Positions 8,420 through 18,720 of a DNA stretch of 64,000 bases are shown one piece after another; within the stretch, counting starts at the first letter, position 1; each line of letters begins with the position of its first letter. Source of the DNA: an uncultured Paracoccaceae bacterium. GTDB lineage: Bacteria > Pseudomonadota > Alphaproteobacteria > Rhodobacterales > Rhodobacteraceae. The DNA is taken from assembly GCA_947493745.1 (NCBI GenBank), contig CANLSM010000015.1, forward strand, positions 1 through 64,000, written 5' to 3'. Made by a program: the position numbers and the translations under genes. A model generated the notes under the pieces. It did not search any database, had not been told where the DNA came from, and worked only from the letters and a program-made list of their open reading frames with translations.

Positions 8420-9706
8420 TCAGATATCCTCGATGCGGATCGCAACCGGCACATCGGCGCAGACATCCAGCGTCTCGATCCGGCTGATTGCCTGTCTGAC
8501 CCGGTCCGGCGGGGAGCGGTGGGTGACAATCAAAACCGGCGCGGTCGGCTCGGTATGGCCATATTGCCGCATCCGGTCGATCGAGACATCAGCGCTGCCG
8601 AGTGCCTCGGCCACCTTGGCCAGTGCGCCGGGCTTGTCGGCCAGCTGCAGCCGCACATAATAGGCGCTGTCGCTCTGATCCACCGCCGGTTTTGAGGCGG
8701 AGAGTGACGTAGCGGGCTGCCCGAAGGCCGGGATGACCAGACCGCGCGCGATATCAATGACGTCCCCCATCACGGCAGAGGCCGTTGCGCCTTCCCCGGC
8801 GCCGGGGCCCTGATAGACGGTGCGGCCGATGAAATCGCCCTCGATCACGACCATGTTGGTGACGCCCGGAAGCTGCCCGAACGGTGAGTTCGCCGGAACA
8901 AGGCAGGGCTGCATGCGCTGTTCGATGCCACCATTTGTGGCCTGCGCCACGCCCAGCAGCTTGATCTTGTAGCCCATGTCGGCGGCATGTTCGATATCGG
9001 TAAGCGAGACCCGCTCGATCCCTTCGGTCTTCACCGCACCGTAATCGACCTGACATCCGAAAGCTGTCGCACTGAGCAGTGCGAGTTTCTGCGCCGCGTC
9101 GGCACCTCCGACATCAAAGCTGGGATCCGCCTCTGCGTAGCCAAGGTTCTGCGCATCGCGCAGCACCTCTCCATAGGCCGCGCCGGTCTCCTCCATCTGT
9201 GTCAGAATGTAGTTGCAGGTGCCGTTCAGGACCCCCATTACCCGCGAGATCCTGTTTCCTGCCAGCCCCTCGGTCAGGGCCTTGACCACCGGGATGCCAC
9301 CGGCAACAGCGGCCTCGAAACGCAGGGCGGCACCGTTGCTTTCCGCCAGTTCGGCCATGGCCTGACCATGGCTTGCCAGCAGCGCCTTGTTGGCCGTGAC
9401 GACATGATGGCCCGCCGCAAGAGCCGCCTCGATTGAGGCCTTTGCCGGTCCATCTTCGCCGCCCATGACTTCGACAAAGACATCGATATCGCTGCGCCGG
9501 GCCAGAACGACCGGGTCATCTTCCCAATCATAGCCGCTGATATCGACACCGCGATCCTTGGAGCGTGAGCGGGCCGAGATGGCCGTAATCTCAATCGGGC
9601 GTCCGGCACGCGCGGCAAGCATGTCGCCATGGGTTCGGATCATCTTGATGACCCCCGCGCCCACAGTTCCCAGGCCAGCAATGGCGATGCGCAACGGCTC
9701 AGACAT
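8420..9706 (-). CDS. hom: Homoserine dehydrogenase
   Basis: This NAD(P)-dependent enzyme reduces aspartate semialdehyde to homoserine in threonine and methionine synthesis. The start at 9706 gives 428 residues and is preceded by AAAGGATC. A longer open frame to 9844 would add a non-homologous leader. Visible features are the Rossmann motif GLGTVGAG near residue 10, the catalytic-domain motif NGTCNYIL near the middle, and a C-terminal ACT domain (KPGALAKVAEALG) for threonine feedback. It is a monofunctional form without aspartokinase. The divergent sugar-kinase start lies about 175 bases away. Confidence 0.95.
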   Translation of the reverse strand: MSEPLRIAIAGLGTVGAGVIKMIRTHGDMLAARAGRPIEITAISARSRSKDRGVDISGYDWEDDPVVLARRSDIDVFVEVMGGEDGPAKASIEAALAAGHHVVTANKALLASHGQAMAELAESNGAALRFEAAVAGGIPVVKALTEGLAGNRISRVMGVLNGTCNYILTQMEETGAAYGEVLRDAQNLGYAEADPSFDVGGADAAQKLALLSATAFGCQVDYGAVKTEGIERVSLTDIEHAADMGYKIKLLGVAQATNGGIEQRMQPCLVPANSPFGQLPGVTNMVVIEGDFIGRTVYQGPGAGEGATASAVMGDVIDIARGLVIPAFGQPATSLSASKPAVDQSDSAYYVRLQLADKPGALAKVAEALGSADVSIDRMRQYGHTEPTAPVLIVTHRSPPDRVRQAISRIETLDVCADVPVAIRIEDI

Positions 9707-9880
9707 AATCGGAAGATCCTTTAGAAGAATTCGGTGGACAGGTGTTAGGTCATTGATCCCGAATGCGCAACTGATCCGACCGCGACCGGCATTCAAATCG
9801 CTGATACGAGTTAGAGATTTTCTTTCTGGGTCATGTATGTTCAATATCTTCGCGATTACCGGAAGCGGACAGGAAGACCG

Positions 9881-10813
9881 ATGTATCTGATTTGTGGCGA
9901 GGCCCTTTTTGATGTCTTTGCAACGCCGAGTGGAGACCTGACGCGGCCCGACATGGCCGCACGGGCTGGCGGCTCACCCTTCAATGTGGCGATCGGCCTT
10001 GTCCGGCAGGAGCGTCGCAGCGGATTTCTGACCCAGCTTTCGGACGATGCGCTGGGGCAGAACCTTTGGGACATTCTGGCGGGCGAAGGGGTTGAAACCG
10101 ACTATATCCAGCGTGTGCCGCATTCCACAACGATCAGCCTCGTCGGGCAGACACCTGCGGGCACACCCGACTACGCCTTCTACTCGATGGGTGCGGATAC
10201 CAGTCTGAGGACAGAGGATCTGCCTGAGCTTGCCGCGGACATCGCAGGCATCCATTTCGGATCTTACTCTCTGGTCTCCGGCGAGACGGCTGATGCGCTC
10301 CATGCGCTTGCCCATCGGGAGAAGGCGAGGTTCATCTCGCTTGATCCCAATATCCGTCCGACCATCGAACCCGATCCCGCCGTCTGGATCCGGCGGATCG
10401 AAGCGCTTCTGCCGGTGACAAATCTGGTGAAGGTCAGCGACGAAGATATCGGCCTGCTCTATGGCGAGAGCGACCCGGCCGAGATTGCCGCCCGGTGGTT
10501 GAGCCAAGGGGCGGAGCTTGTTGTTGTCACAGCCGGTGGCAAGGCCGCGACCGCCTATTCAGCGAAGGGAACAGTCGCGGTCACGCCGCCTTCGGTCGAT
10601 CTTGTCGATACGGTCGGGGCCGGTGACACATTCCAGTGCAGCTTGCTTGCGCTGCTTGCCGACCGGGTGGAGAGGGACGATGCGCTGACCGCGCTTACAC
10701 AAGCCGAGCTCCACAGCATGCTGACCTATGCCGCGACGGCTGCGGCCATCACATGCACGCGCGCCGGGGCGGATCTGCCGCGCATCGCCGAGATCAAGGC
10801 GGCCCTAGGTTGA
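9881..10813 (+). CDS. PfkB-family sugar kinase (fructokinase-like)
   Basis: The 310-residue protein starts at ATG 9881 (MYLICGEALFDVF), behind an ACAGGAAG site; an in-frame ATG at 9833 would add an atypical leader. The N-terminal GGSPFNVA motif binds the sugar, and DTVGAGDTFQ near residue 245 carries the catalytic Asp and anion hole. The subgroup resembles fructokinases and 2-keto-3-deoxygluconate kinases, so the exact substrate is uncertain. It stands alone on the plus strand, and its last 9 bases overlap the convergent saccharopine-dehydrogenase-like gene. Confidence 0.85.
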   Translation: MYLICGEALFDVFATPSGDLTRPDMAARAGGSPFNVAIGLVRQERRSGFLTQLSDDALGQNLWDILAGEGVETDYIQRVPHSTTISLVGQTPAGTPDYAFYSMGADTSLRTEDLPELAADIAGIHFGSYSLVSGETADALHALAHREKARFISLDPNIRPTIEPDPAVWIRRIEALLPVTNLVKVSDEDIGLLYGESDPAEIAARWLSQGAELVVVTAGGKAATAYSAKGTVAVTPPSVDLVDTVGAGDTFQCSLLALLADRVERDDALTALTQAELHSMLTYAATAAAITCTRAGADLPRIAEIKAALG

Positions 10814-11869
10814 GGTCTTATAAAGTGCACCGGTCCGGGTTTTAAGAAACGCCTCAAAGGGGATGTGTTCCTGATGCAGGAAACCCTTGGCGGGCAGTTT
10901 GCCGGATGCCGCCATCTCGATGACCGCCACGACCGATGCGGAGGTCGTCCAGGCGATGGCAGTGCGCATCGTGCCCCCGATCTCGATCGGTCGGTAGCCA
11001 TGGACGAACTCGCGCCGCGCCAGACGGCCATCGATCTCACCCTCGGCGGCCACATGCACATAGACCACGTCATCCTCCACCGGTGGTTTCGCATGGGTCA
11101 GGATCTTGCCCGCGATCTCGCGCTGATCGCGCATCAGAAGTTCATGAAAGAAGAAGTTCATCAACTGCATGTGGCCGGGATACCGCATGGTCTTGTAGTC
11201 GATGTTCTCGACCTGACCCAAATAGGTGTCGCACATTGTCCCCAGCCCGCCTGACGTGGTGAAGGCCTCCAGCTTGACCCCGTCGATATAGAGCGTCTCA
11301 TGCCATTCCATGGGCGAGACCCATTTGCGCTGGCCTCCCTCGATCACCTCACAATCATTGAGATATTCGTTGACCACGCCTTCGGGCGACCAGTTGAACG
11401 CATAGCCCATCAGGCCGGTGGGGTTCTGCGGCAGTGCGCCGACCCGCATCCGGCAGGACCGGCAGGTATCGAACTGCCCGATCAGATCGGCACCTACGAT
11501 GCCCACGAACCCCGGCGCCAGTCCGCATTGCGGCGCCATCAGACCGGTGGATGTTCCGGCGAGGTCCTGAATGGCCTTTGTCGTCGGCACATCCTCGGTC
11601 AGATCGAAGTAATGCAGCCCAAGCCCGTGCGCGACGGTGGCCACGCCGATATTGAGATGAAAGGGCAGGCAGGAAAGCACGCCATCCTTGCCCTCAAAAA
11701 GCGCGCTCAGGGCCGCTCCGTCTTCCAGGTCGGCCTGGTCAACCGGAAACGGCAAGTCCCGGCGGGGGATGCGTTGATCCGCGCCTGTCACCTCGAAGCC
11801 TGCCACGCTCAGAAGCTCCGCGGCCAGCGTGCCGACCTTGCCCAGACCCAGAACGACGATCTTTCTCAT
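10805..11869 (-). CDS. Saccharopine dehydrogenase-family enzyme (lysine catabolism)
   Basis: The 354-residue protein has an N-terminal NAD(P)-binding GLGKVG motif (residues 8-13) and the downstream catalytic domain of the saccharopine/lysine-6-dehydrogenase family. It would oxidise saccharopine or lysine to aminoadipate semialdehyde. It is the third gene after gcdH and a thiamine-diphosphate enzyme, 15 bases downstream of the latter. gcdH acts on glutaryl-CoA, the lysine breakdown intermediate, so context favours a lysine route. Glutamate-forming saccharopine dehydrogenase and lysine 6-dehydrogenase cannot be separated by eye. Confidence 0.75.
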   Translation of the reverse strand: MRKIVVLGLGKVGTLAAELLSVAGFEVTGADQRIPRRDLPFPVDQADLEDGAALSALFEGKDGVLSCLPFHLNIGVATVAHGLGLHYFDLTEDVPTTKAIQDLAGTSTGLMAPQCGLAPGFVGIVGADLIGQFDTCRSCRMRVGALPQNPTGLMGYAFNWSPEGVVNEYLNDCEVIEGGQRKWVSPMEWHETLYIDGVKLEAFTTSGGLGTMCDTYLGQVENIDYKTMRYPGHMQLMNFFFHELLMRDQREIAGKILTHAKPPVEDDVVYVHVAAEGEIDGRLARREFVHGYRPIEIGGTMRTAIAWTTSASVVAVIEMAASGKLPAKGFLHQEHIPFEAFLKTRTGALYKTST

Positions 11870-11884
11870 GCGATCTCCAAGATG

Positions 11885-13522
11885 TCAGCCCGCGCGCAGT
11901 TCGGACAGGGTTGTTGTCGGCGTGATGGCCTCCGCATCGGTCAGGATGTGGATAAGCGCCGGACCGTCTGCTGCCCTCGCCCGGTCGAGCGCTTCCGGAA
12001 ACTCCGCACTGGTCCTGACCGTCTCGCCGGTCGCCCCGTACGCGCGCGCTATGGCCGCGAAATCGGGGTTTTTCAGATCGGTTGCGCTGACCCGCGCCGG
12101 GAAATCCCGTTCCTGATGCATCCGGATCGTGCCATAGATCCCGTTGTCGATCACCAGAACGATCAACTTTGCGCCGCTCTGACAGGCTGTCCCGAATTCC
12201 TGCGAGGTCATCTGAAAACAGCCATCGCCCGCCAGACAGATCACATCGTGGTCCGGGTGCCGCAGCTTGGCCGCAATCGCCGCAGGCAGCCCGTATCCCA
12301 TCGAGCCCGAGGTCGGCGCGACCTGCGTCTCGAAACTTCGATAGCGCCAGAACCGATGCGCCCAGGTTGCATAATTCCCCGCCCCGTTGGTCAGGATCGC
12401 ATCTGGCATCCTCTCGCGCAGATGCGCGATCACCTGTCCCATTTGCGCGTCGCCCGGTGTCTCGGGCGGGGTCTCCGACCAGGCGAGGTATTCCGCATGT
12501 GCATCGGCTGCGGTCCCGTCCCGCTCCACCGCCCGGACCGCGTCGAGAAACGCGCCGGGCGTGGCATTGATCGCAAGATCGGGCCGATAGATACGCCCAA
12601 GCTCTTCCGGTCCGGGATGGATATGCACCAGTTTCTGGCCTGGCTGCGGGATGCCGAGCAACGAGAAATCCTGGCTCGGGTTCTCGGAAAACCGCGCGCC
12701 TAGCAGGATCACCAGATCGCTCTCCGCGATCCGGGCCTTCAGCTTCGGATTGATCCCCAGCCCCACATCGCCTGCATAATTGGCATGCAGGTTGTCAAAG
12801 AGCCCTTGCCTTCGAAAACTGCAGGCCACGGGAACGCCGGTTCGGCTTGCAAACGCCTCCAGCTTCTTTTTGGCAAAAATATCCCATCTCGATCCGCCTG
12901 CAATCAGAACCGGATTTCGGGCGTTGCGCAACATATCCCGGAACGCAGCCACGGCATCGCCACCGGGTGCCGGGCTTGCCACCTCGACCCGCCTTGCATC
13001 GCGCACAGACGCCGTTTCGCGCAGCATGTCCTCGGGCAGGGCGAGCACCACCGGCCCCGGGCGTCCTGACATCGCGACATGGAACGCATGGGACAGCACC
13101 TCGGGGATGCGGTCCGCATGGCTGATTTCATCGACCCATTTGGCCAGATCGCCGAAGGTCTGGCGATAATCGACCTCCTGAAAAGCCTCACGACCGCGCA
13201 TCCGTCGCCCGATCTGCCCGACCAGAAGCAGCATTGGCGTCGAGTCCTGCCTGGCCACATGAACTCCGGCCGCCGCATTGGTGGCGCCGGGGCCGCGGGT
13301 CACCAGAGCGATGCCCGGGCGTCCCGTCAGCTTGCCATCGGCTTCCGCCATCATGGCCACACCGCCCTCCTGACGCCCGACAATGACCTCGATAGGGCTG
13401 TCGCGAAGCGCGTCGAGCACCGGCAGATAGCTCTCGCCGGGGATGCAGAACAAGCGGTCCACGCCCTGGGCCTCAAGCCCCTGGACGATTAGCTGACCTC
13501 CGCTGCGCGGCGCTGTGGTCAA
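11885..13522 (-). CDS. Thiamine-diphosphate enzyme, acetolactate-synthase-like
   Basis: The 545-residue protein has the standard three domains. The N-terminal pyrimidine-binding domain carries the catalytic Glu in VGRQEGG (about residue 48), the middle domain matches TPP_enzyme_M, and the C-terminal diphosphate domain has GDGCFQMT and the metal-binding Asn in IDNGIYGT. It resembles acetolactate synthase catalytic subunits but has no adjacent small subunit. It overlaps gcdH by four bases inside a probable lysine-degradation operon, so a decarboxylase or carboligase acting on a C5-C6 oxo acid is more likely than branched-chain synthesis. The substrate is unknown. Confidence 0.8.
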   Translation of the reverse strand: MTTAPRSGGQLIVQGLEAQGVDRLFCIPGESYLPVLDALRDSPIEVIVGRQEGGVAMMAEADGKLTGRPGIALVTRGPGATNAAAGVHVARQDSTPMLLLVGQIGRRMRGREAFQEVDYRQTFGDLAKWVDEISHADRIPEVLSHAFHVAMSGRPGPVVLALPEDMLRETASVRDARRVEVASPAPGGDAVAAFRDMLRNARNPVLIAGGSRWDIFAKKKLEAFASRTGVPVACSFRRQGLFDNLHANYAGDVGLGINPKLKARIAESDLVILLGARFSENPSQDFSLLGIPQPGQKLVHIHPGPEELGRIYRPDLAINATPGAFLDAVRAVERDGTAADAHAEYLAWSETPPETPGDAQMGQVIAHLRERMPDAILTNGAGNYATWAHRFWRYRSFETQVAPTSGSMGYGLPAAIAAKLRHPDHDVICLAGDGCFQMTSQEFGTACQSGAKLIVLVIDNGIYGTIRMHQERDFPARVSATDLKNPDFAAIARAYGATGETVRTSAEFPEALDRARAADGPALIHILTDAEAITPTTTLSELRAG

Positions 13523-14712
13523 AAGAAGGCCTGCAGGCCTGTCTGCGCGCGCCCCAGGATCAGGGCGTGCACATCATGCGTCCCTTCATAAGTGTTCACG
13601 GTCTCCAGATTGACCATATGGCGCATGACCTGGAAATCCTCCGAGATCCCGTTGCCGCCATGCATGTCGCGCGACAGCCGTGCGATATCGAGCGCCTTGC
13701 CGCAATTGTTGCGCTTCATCAGCGATATCACCTCGGGCGGGAGCTGCCCGTCATCCATCATGCGGCCCAGTCGCAGACTGCCCTGCAGGCCCAGTGCAAT
13801 CTCGGTCTGCATGTCGGCGAGCTTCTTCTGGAAGAGCTGGGTCTGCGCAAGCGGCCGTCCGAACTGATGCCGGTCGAGCCCGTATTGCCGGGCGGCGTGC
13901 CAGCAGAATTCAGCCGCCCCCATCGCACCCCATGAGATCCCGTAGCGCGCCCGGTTGAGGCAACCGAACGGCCCTCTGAGGCCTTCGACGTCCGGAAGGA
14001 TCGCATCCTCGCCGACCTCGACCCCGTCCATCACGATCTCGCCGGTCACAGACGCGCGCAGGCTGAGCTTGCCGCCCACTTTCGGCGCTGACAGACCGCC
14101 CATGCCCTTTTCAAGCACGAAACCGCGGATACGGCCCTCATGGGCCGCAGATTTGGCCCAGACGACAAAGACATCGGCAATCGGGCTGTTGGAAATCCAC
14201 ATTTTCGAGCCCGTCAGCCTGTATCCGGTCGCGGTTTTCTCGGCGCGCGTCTTCATGCCTGCTGGGTCCGAGCCTGCATCCGGCTCGGTCAGCCCGAAAC
14301 AGCCGATGAGCTCTCCCGACGCGAGGCCGGGGAGGTATTTCTGGCGCTGCTCCTCGGAGCCATAGGCATGGATCGGATGCATCACCAGCGAGGACTGAAC
14401 CGACATCATGGAGCGATATCCGCTGTCCACCCGCTCGATCTCGCGTGCGACCAGACCGTAACTCACATAGCCGGCGCCGATCCCACCATACTGCTCGGGA
14501 ATGGTGATGCCAAGCAGGCCCATCTCTCCCATCTCGCGGAACACTTCAGGTGCGACCACCGCATCGCGATAGGCCTCGATCACCCGCGGCTGAAGCTTGT
14601 CGCTTGCATAGGCGGCGGCGCTGTCGCGGATCATGCGTTCTTCGTCGCTCAACTGACCTTCCAGTCCAAACGGGTCGGACCAGTCGAATGCGGTGATGTG
14701 TGTGTCTCTCAT
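13519..14712 (-). CDS. gcdH: Glutaryl-CoA dehydrogenase
   Basis: This FAD enzyme converts glutaryl-CoA to crotonyl-CoA and CO2 in lysine, hydroxylysine and tryptophan breakdown. The 397-residue length fits the family. Family-specific segments are visible: [12 protein letters not shown] and the substrate-site region [16 protein letters not shown]. The C-terminal [17 protein letters not shown] contains the catalytic Glu. It is the first gene of an operon with the thiamine-diphosphate enzyme (ATGA overlap) and the saccharopine-dehydrogenase-like gene. Confidence 0.93.
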   Translation of the reverse strand: MRDTHITAFDWSDPFGLEGQLSDEERMIRDSAAAYASDKLQPRVIEAYRDAVVAPEVFREMGEMGLLGITIPEQYGGIGAGYVSYGLVAREIERVDSGYRSMMSVQSSLVMHPIHAYGSEEQRQKYLPGLASGELIGCFGLTEPDAGSDPAGMKTRAEKTATGYRLTGSKMWISNSPIADVFVVWAKSAAHEGRIRGFVLEKGMGGLSAPKVGGKLSLRASVTGEIVMDGVEVGEDAILPDVEGLRGPFGCLNRARYGISWGAMGAAEFCWHAARQYGLDRHQFGRPLAQTQLFQKKLADMQTEIALGLQGSLRLGRMMDDGQLPPEVISLMKRNNCGKALDIARLSRDMHGGNGISEDFQVMRHMVNLETVNTYEGTHDVHALILGRAQTGLQAFF

Positions 14713-14798
14713 AGGGCGCGATCCCTTGGGTGAATAGGATATGGGGTTTGCGCGGGAGCCGACCGGAAACCGGGCCGGGTGTCAACCCCGCAGCGGCC

Positions 14799-15353
14799 TC
14801 AGTTTGCGTTCGAGAAAAGCCGCGTCGCCGTCCACCAGAGGATTTTCAGGTCCAGCATGAGGGACCGTTCGCGGACATATCGCAGGTCAAGCTCGATCCG
14901 CTCGTTGCCCACGGCACTGGAGCGTTTGGTCGCCTGCGCCAGACCGGTGATCCCGGGCAGTACGCTGACCCTCTTTGCAAAGTCTGCCTCCGAATAGAGC
15001 GACTTTTGCGCAGGGACGTCCGGGCGAGGGCCGACAAAGCTCATCTCGCCCTTGAGCACATTGAGGATCTGAGGAAGTTCATCAAGGCTGGTCCGACGCA
15101 GGAACCGCCCCACCTTTGTGATCCTTGGATCATCGCTGGCGGTCGAGTATCCGCCGATCCGATCCGCATCCGTCACCATGGAGCGCAGCTTGAGCATTCC
15201 GAAATGCGTCCCGTCCAGCCCGATCCGCGTCTGGCGATAGAACACCGGCCCGCGACTGTCGATCCGGATTGCGATGGCTGCCAGCAGCAGCACCGGCAGG
15301 ACCGGGATCATCAGCAGCAGGCAGAGGAACAGATCAAGTGCGCGTTTGGTCAT
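14799..15353 (-). CDS. Undecaprenyl-phosphate sugar-1-phosphate transferase
   Basis: The 184-residue bacterial sugar transferase consists of one N-terminal membrane helix (about residues 10-30) and the conserved catalytic domain (KLRSM, RITKVGRFLRRTSLDELPQ, SFVGPRPD). Such enzymes start exopolysaccharide or O-antigen repeat units on the lipid carrier at the inner membrane. It is the short form without the multi-helix N-terminal domain of WbaP/WcaJ. No other glycan genes lie nearby, so it may act alone or with remote clusters. Confidence 0.88.
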   Translation of the reverse strand: MTKRALDLFLCLLLMIPVLPVLLLAAIAIRIDSRGPVFYRQTRIGLDGTHFGMLKLRSMVTDADRIGGYSTASDDPRITKVGRFLRRTSLDELPQILNVLKGEMSFVGPRPDVPAQKSLYSEADFAKRVSVLPGITGLAQATKRSSAVGNERIELDLRYVRERSLMLDLKILWWTATRLFSNAN

Positions 15354-15463
15354 GGTCCGGCGATACGATCTCAGGGCATTCTTGACAAGAGCGGCGGGCT
15401 GGACCCTTGCCCGTGCGTGATGGATAGTGCCGCTCAGTCAACAGAACGAGGAAAGGGCGGATC

Positions 15464-16450
15464 ATGTTCCGATGGGGGATTCTTTCGACGGCGAAGATCG
15501 GGCGGGAGCATCTGATCCCGGCCATCCAGACCTCCGAGAACGGTGTTGTCACGGCGATTGCCAGTCGGGATATCGCCCGGGCGCAGACCGTGGCCGGACG
15601 TTTCGGGATCGCTCATGCATTTGGCAGTTATGAGGAATTGCTGACCTCCGATCAGGTGGACGGCGTCTACATCCCGCTTCCGACCTCGCAGCATATCGAG
15701 TGGAGCCTCAGGGCCATTGAGGCGGGCAAGCATGTTCTGTGCGAGAAACCCATCTCGCTCAAGGCTGACGAGATCGCACCGCTGATTGCAGCGCGGGACC
15801 GGCAGGGTGTTGTCGTATCCGAGGCCTTCATGGTCACGTATCACCCGCAATGGGCGAAGGTCCGCGACCTGATTGCGGGTGGGGCGATCGGGACGCTCCG
15901 CCACGTGCAGGGGGCCTTCAGCTATTTCAACCGAGATCCCGAGAACATGCGCAATGTGGCCGGGCTCGGCGGCGGCGGTCTACCTGATATCGGCGTCTAT
16001 CCCACGGTGGTCACGCGGTTTTCGACCGGTGAGGAGCCGCAGCGGGTTTCTGCGGATGTGGCGTTCGACGACGTGTTCGGAACGGATATCTACGCCAGCA
16101 TCCGCGCCGACTTCGGGACCTTTGAGCTGAGCTTTTACTGCTCCACCCAGATGGCTGCGCGTCAATCCATGGTGTTTCACGGGGATAAGGGGTGGATCGA
16201 GGTCTCGGCGCCGTTCAACACCAGCATCTATGATCATGCCAAGGTCTCTGTGCATGACGCAAACCACACGGAAACGAAGGTCTTCAACTTCGGCAACGCC
16301 AATCACTATCAGTTGCAGGTCGAGGCGTTTGCCCGCCGGGCGACGACCGGAGGCGACAATGTCTTCTCACTTGAGAATTCGGTGCTCAATCAGCGTCTCA
16401 TCGATGCGATCTATGCCGCCGGGCAGAGCGGCGACTGCGAAACGGTCTAG
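15464..16450 (+). CDS. Gfo/Idh/MocA-family oxidoreductase
   Basis: The 328-residue NAD(P)-dependent sugar oxidoreductase begins behind GAGGAAAGG. The N-terminal Rossmann fold starts at [10 protein letters not shown], and the family signature EKPIS sits near residue 95. The C-terminal beta-sheet domain supplies the substrate site ([13 protein letters not shown]). It resembles xylose dehydrogenases and anhydrofructose reductases, but specificity cannot be read. Its stop overlaps that of the convergent NTF2-fold gene (CTAG), and it may supply an oxidation step to the adjacent sugar-uptake locus. Confidence 0.85.
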   Translation: MFRWGILSTAKIGREHLIPAIQTSENGVVTAIASRDIARAQTVAGRFGIAHAFGSYEELLTSDQVDGVYIPLPTSQHIEWSLRAIEAGKHVLCEKPISLKADEIAPLIAARDRQGVVVSEAFMVTYHPQWAKVRDLIAGGAIGTLRHVQGAFSYFNRDPENMRNVAGLGGGGLPDIGVYPTVVTRFSTGEEPQRVSADVAFDDVFGTDIYASIRADFGTFELSFYCSTQMAARQSMVFHGDKGWIEVSAPFNTSIYDHAKVSVHDANHTETKVFNFGNANHYQLQVEAFARRATTGGDNVFSLENSVLNQRLIDAIYAAGQSGDCETV

Positions 16451-17460
16451 CCGAGTGGCAGGTCTGTCTGGGGATTGCCGCGCAGGTGCCGAAGCCGGGC
16501 AAAGACATCGAAGCCCATCTGGTAGGCCATGTGGATGACGTCGATGGGCACCCAGTTCTCGTGGATGACATCGCCTTCCAGATGGTAGAAATCCATCACC
16601 CGCATCTCGATCCGCCGACCTGTGGGTGGCAGGCCGAGCCATTCGCCTGTGTGTGTCGCCACGACCGACGGCCAACCACCGGTCACAGCAAAGTTGCCGT
16701 CCGAGATGCGTACATAGTGCCCCGCTCCGGTCCGGTCGGGAAAGCCGATCAGGAACGGGATCTGGTGGTGCAGGCGAAAGCCCTGCATGCCGCGCGTAGT
16801 CCCGATGCCCGCAGGTCCGTACCACAGGAAATCCGGCGCCCAGAACCGTCCGTGATCCATGCTGTCGAGCGATTTGCCATCGAAGCTGAGCAGTGCCGCG
16901 TGCATCGCCAGCACGCTGTCCATCGCCTCGCTCTCGCGCTGGGCGGGCGTGGTCAAGAGGTTCACGCCGCTCCCATCCGCGGGGCCCAGCCACATGCCCT
17001 CGGCCCCCAGCGACGGGGCGAACGGCCAGACACCGGCCTGACGCATCAGGTCAAGCAAATCCCACAGCACGAAAGAAGCTGCTATCTTCCCTTCCTCGAC
17101 CTGATGGACCTCGCAAAACCGAAGATTGACGACGCCCTTTGTCGCCGGGATGTCGAGCAGGTCCTCCGCGAAGGTTCCCTGATAGTGACCCATGGTCGCG
17201 ACCAGATTGCGGGGTTTCCATTGTGGGACCCGCGCGTCGGTTCGGCTTTCGCCAGCAACCAGAATGAGGTCGCGCCGCTCCATGTCGGGGAGGCTTTTGC
17301 GGAGCTGGGCCCAGACCTCCGCGATGGCCTCGGGCCCCTGCCTTTCGTTGAACGGATGTGAGCCGCGCCAGTCCGCACCATCGGCATAGATCTCCCGGAT
17401 GGCAGCCCCACCCGCGAGACGGTTCAGAAGTGACTTCGCCTCCGCCTTCAGCGCTTGCAT
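16447..17460 (-). CDS. Double NTF2/SnoaL-fold protein (paralogue 1)
   Basis: The 337-residue protein contains two SnoaL-like halves. The first runs from residue 1 to about 165 with [12 protein letters not shown] and PDMERRDLI. The second runs from about 185 to 330 with [25 protein letters not shown] and [10 protein letters not shown]. The fold is used by polyketide cyclases, ester cyclases and epoxide hydrolases. It is clearly related to the gene at 23299 (shared [15 protein letters not shown], the PPTG-like turn and ENWV segments). It is transcribed divergently from the sugar ABC operon across a palindrome at 17530. The reaction is unknown. Confidence 0.8.
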   Translation of the reverse strand: MQALKAEAKSLLNRLAGGAAIREIYADGADWRGSHPFNERQGPEAIAEVWAQLRKSLPDMERRDLILVAGESRTDARVPQWKPRNLVATMGHYQGTFAEDLLDIPATKGVVNLRFCEVHQVEEGKIAASFVLWDLLDLMRQAGVWPFAPSLGAEGMWLGPADGSGVNLLTTPAQRESEAMDSVLAMHAALLSFDGKSLDSMDHGRFWAPDFLWYGPAGIGTTRGMQGFRLHHQIPFLIGFPDRTGAGHYVRISDGNFAVTGGWPSVVATHTGEWLGLPPTGRRIEMRVMDFYHLEGDVIHENWVPIDVIHMAYQMGFDVFARLRHLRGNPQTDLPLG

Positions 17461-17529
17461 CTGTTACCCCGCCCGTTTCCTGTCTCACAAGAGGGATGAT
17501 GGACTGGCGGCATGAGTGGCTCCGGCGGC

Positions 17530-17545
17530 TTGCATACGATTGCAA
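17530..17545. promoter_or_regulatory. LacI-type operator between divergent genes
   Basis: TTGCATACGATTGCAA is an imperfect palindrome (arms TTGCATAC and TTGCAATC) of the size and pattern bound by LacI-family repressors. It lies between the NTF2-fold gene (start 17460) and the ABC ATPase gene (start 17623). The LacI regulator at 25082, in the same cluster, is the natural candidate to bind it and control both directions. Confidence 0.5.
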
Positions 17546-17622
17546 AAAATCCTTGTCGAAACAGGCTCCTTCTGTCTAGCATTTTCTGCGACACTTCTGA
17601 AAAGGCGTGGATTCGGGGGATT

Positions 17623-18666
17623 ATGGCTGAGATCAGGCTGCGCAATCTGTCCAAACGCTGGGGGAATTTCGTCGGCGTGGACAATTTCGATCTGACGATC
17701 GCCGATCAGGAGTTTCTGGTGCTTCTCGGGCCGTCAGGCTGCGGCAAGACGACGACCATGCGGATGATCGCGGGGCTTGAGGAAGCCAGCGAAGGCGAGA
17801 TCCTGATCGGTGACAAGGTGGTCAATGATCTCGACCCAAAGGACAGAGACGTGGCGATGGTCTTTCAGTCCTACGGCCTTTATCCCAACATGAATGTCTA
17901 TGAGAACATCCGCTTCCCGCTGAAGGTCCGCAAGGTCGACCCGGACAGCCATGACGCGCGGGTGATGCGTGCGGCCGGAATGGTGGAGCTGACCGAGTTT
18001 CTGCATCGCAAACCGGCGGAATTGTCCGGTGGTCAGCGGCAGCGTGTGGCTCTGGCGCGCGCCATCGTGCGGGAGCCGAACGTCTTTCTGATGGACGAGC
18101 CGCTTTCCAACCTGGATGCGAAGCTCAGGGTGTCGACCCGCGCGCAGATCAAGAACCTCAGCCATGAGCTGAAAGTGACGACGGTCTATGTCACTCATGA
18201 CCAGATCGAGGCGATGACGCTTGCCGACCGGGTTGTCGTGATGAGCAGGGGGGTCGTTCAGCAGGTCGGCACGCCGATGGAAATCTACGATACGCCTGCC
18301 AACACATTCGTTGCCGGGTTCATCGGATCGCCTGCAATGAACCTCATCGAAGGCAGGATCGAGGCCGGGCGTTTCCTGGCCGAGAGCGTGTCGCTCGCGG
18401 CCGACATGCCCGATGGCCCGGTGACGCTGGGTTTCCGGGCCGAGGATGCGGCGGTCGTGGACGCCAGTGGCGAGATCAATGCTGCCGTCTATACACAGGA
18501 ACTGCTCGGGGATGCGACCATGATTACCATGCGTGCAGGCGGCGCACTGGTCTCGGTCAAGGCGGGCAAGGAGTTTCGCGCCGCGATCGGACAACAGGTT
18601 GCGATCCGCATCCCGACGGAGATCTGCCACTTTTTCGGAAGTGATGACGGCAAACGACTGAACTGA
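17623..18666 (+). CDS. Sugar ABC transporter ATP-binding protein (MalK/UgpC type)
   Basis: The 347-residue ATPase energises a CUT1 importer. The start at 17623 (MAEIRLRNLSK) follows GGGGG and fits the family; an upstream in-frame ATG would add an odd leader. Motifs are Walker A GPSGCGKTTT, signature LSGGQRQRVALARA, Walker B FLMDEPLSNLDA and a switch His in VTHDQ. The C-terminal TOBE-type domain begins near residue 235 (GFIGSPAMN). It is the first gene of the operon reading into the binding protein and permeases. Confidence 0.95.
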   Translation: MAEIRLRNLSKRWGNFVGVDNFDLTIADQEFLVLLGPSGCGKTTTMRMIAGLEEASEGEILIGDKVVNDLDPKDRDVAMVFQSYGLYPNMNVYENIRFPLKVRKVDPDSHDARVMRAAGMVELTEFLHRKPAELSGGQRQRVALARAIVREPNVFLMDEPLSNLDAKLRVSTRAQIKNLSHELKVTTVYVTHDQIEAMTLADRVVVMSRGVVQQVGTPMEIYDTPANTFVAGFIGSPAMNLIEGRIEAGRFLAESVSLAADMPDGPVTLGFRAEDAAVVDASGEINAAVYTQELLGDATMITMRAGGALVSVKAGKEFRAAIGQQVAIRIPTEICHFFGSDDGKRLN

Positions 18667-18720
18667 TTTGGAAAGCGGGCCCCAGCGGGCCGGAACAACG
18701 AGACAAACAGGGAGACCAAC

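Noticed and set aside
11300-12703. 467-codon open frame antisense to the lysine-degradation operon
   Set aside because: It spans the ends of two well-supported genes on the other strand and has a random-looking Arg/Pro/Gly-rich composition.
12847-12885. A second copy of the intergenic repeat-like string (TTTTTGGCAAAAATATCCC)
   Set aside because: It lies inside a conserved coding region of the thiamine-diphosphate enzyme and is explained by the encoded DIFAKKK residues.
11885-13522. Classical acetolactate synthase (ilvB) for branched-chain synthesis
   Set aside because: No regulatory small subunit or ilvC is adjacent and the gene overlaps gcdH, so a catabolic role fits better.
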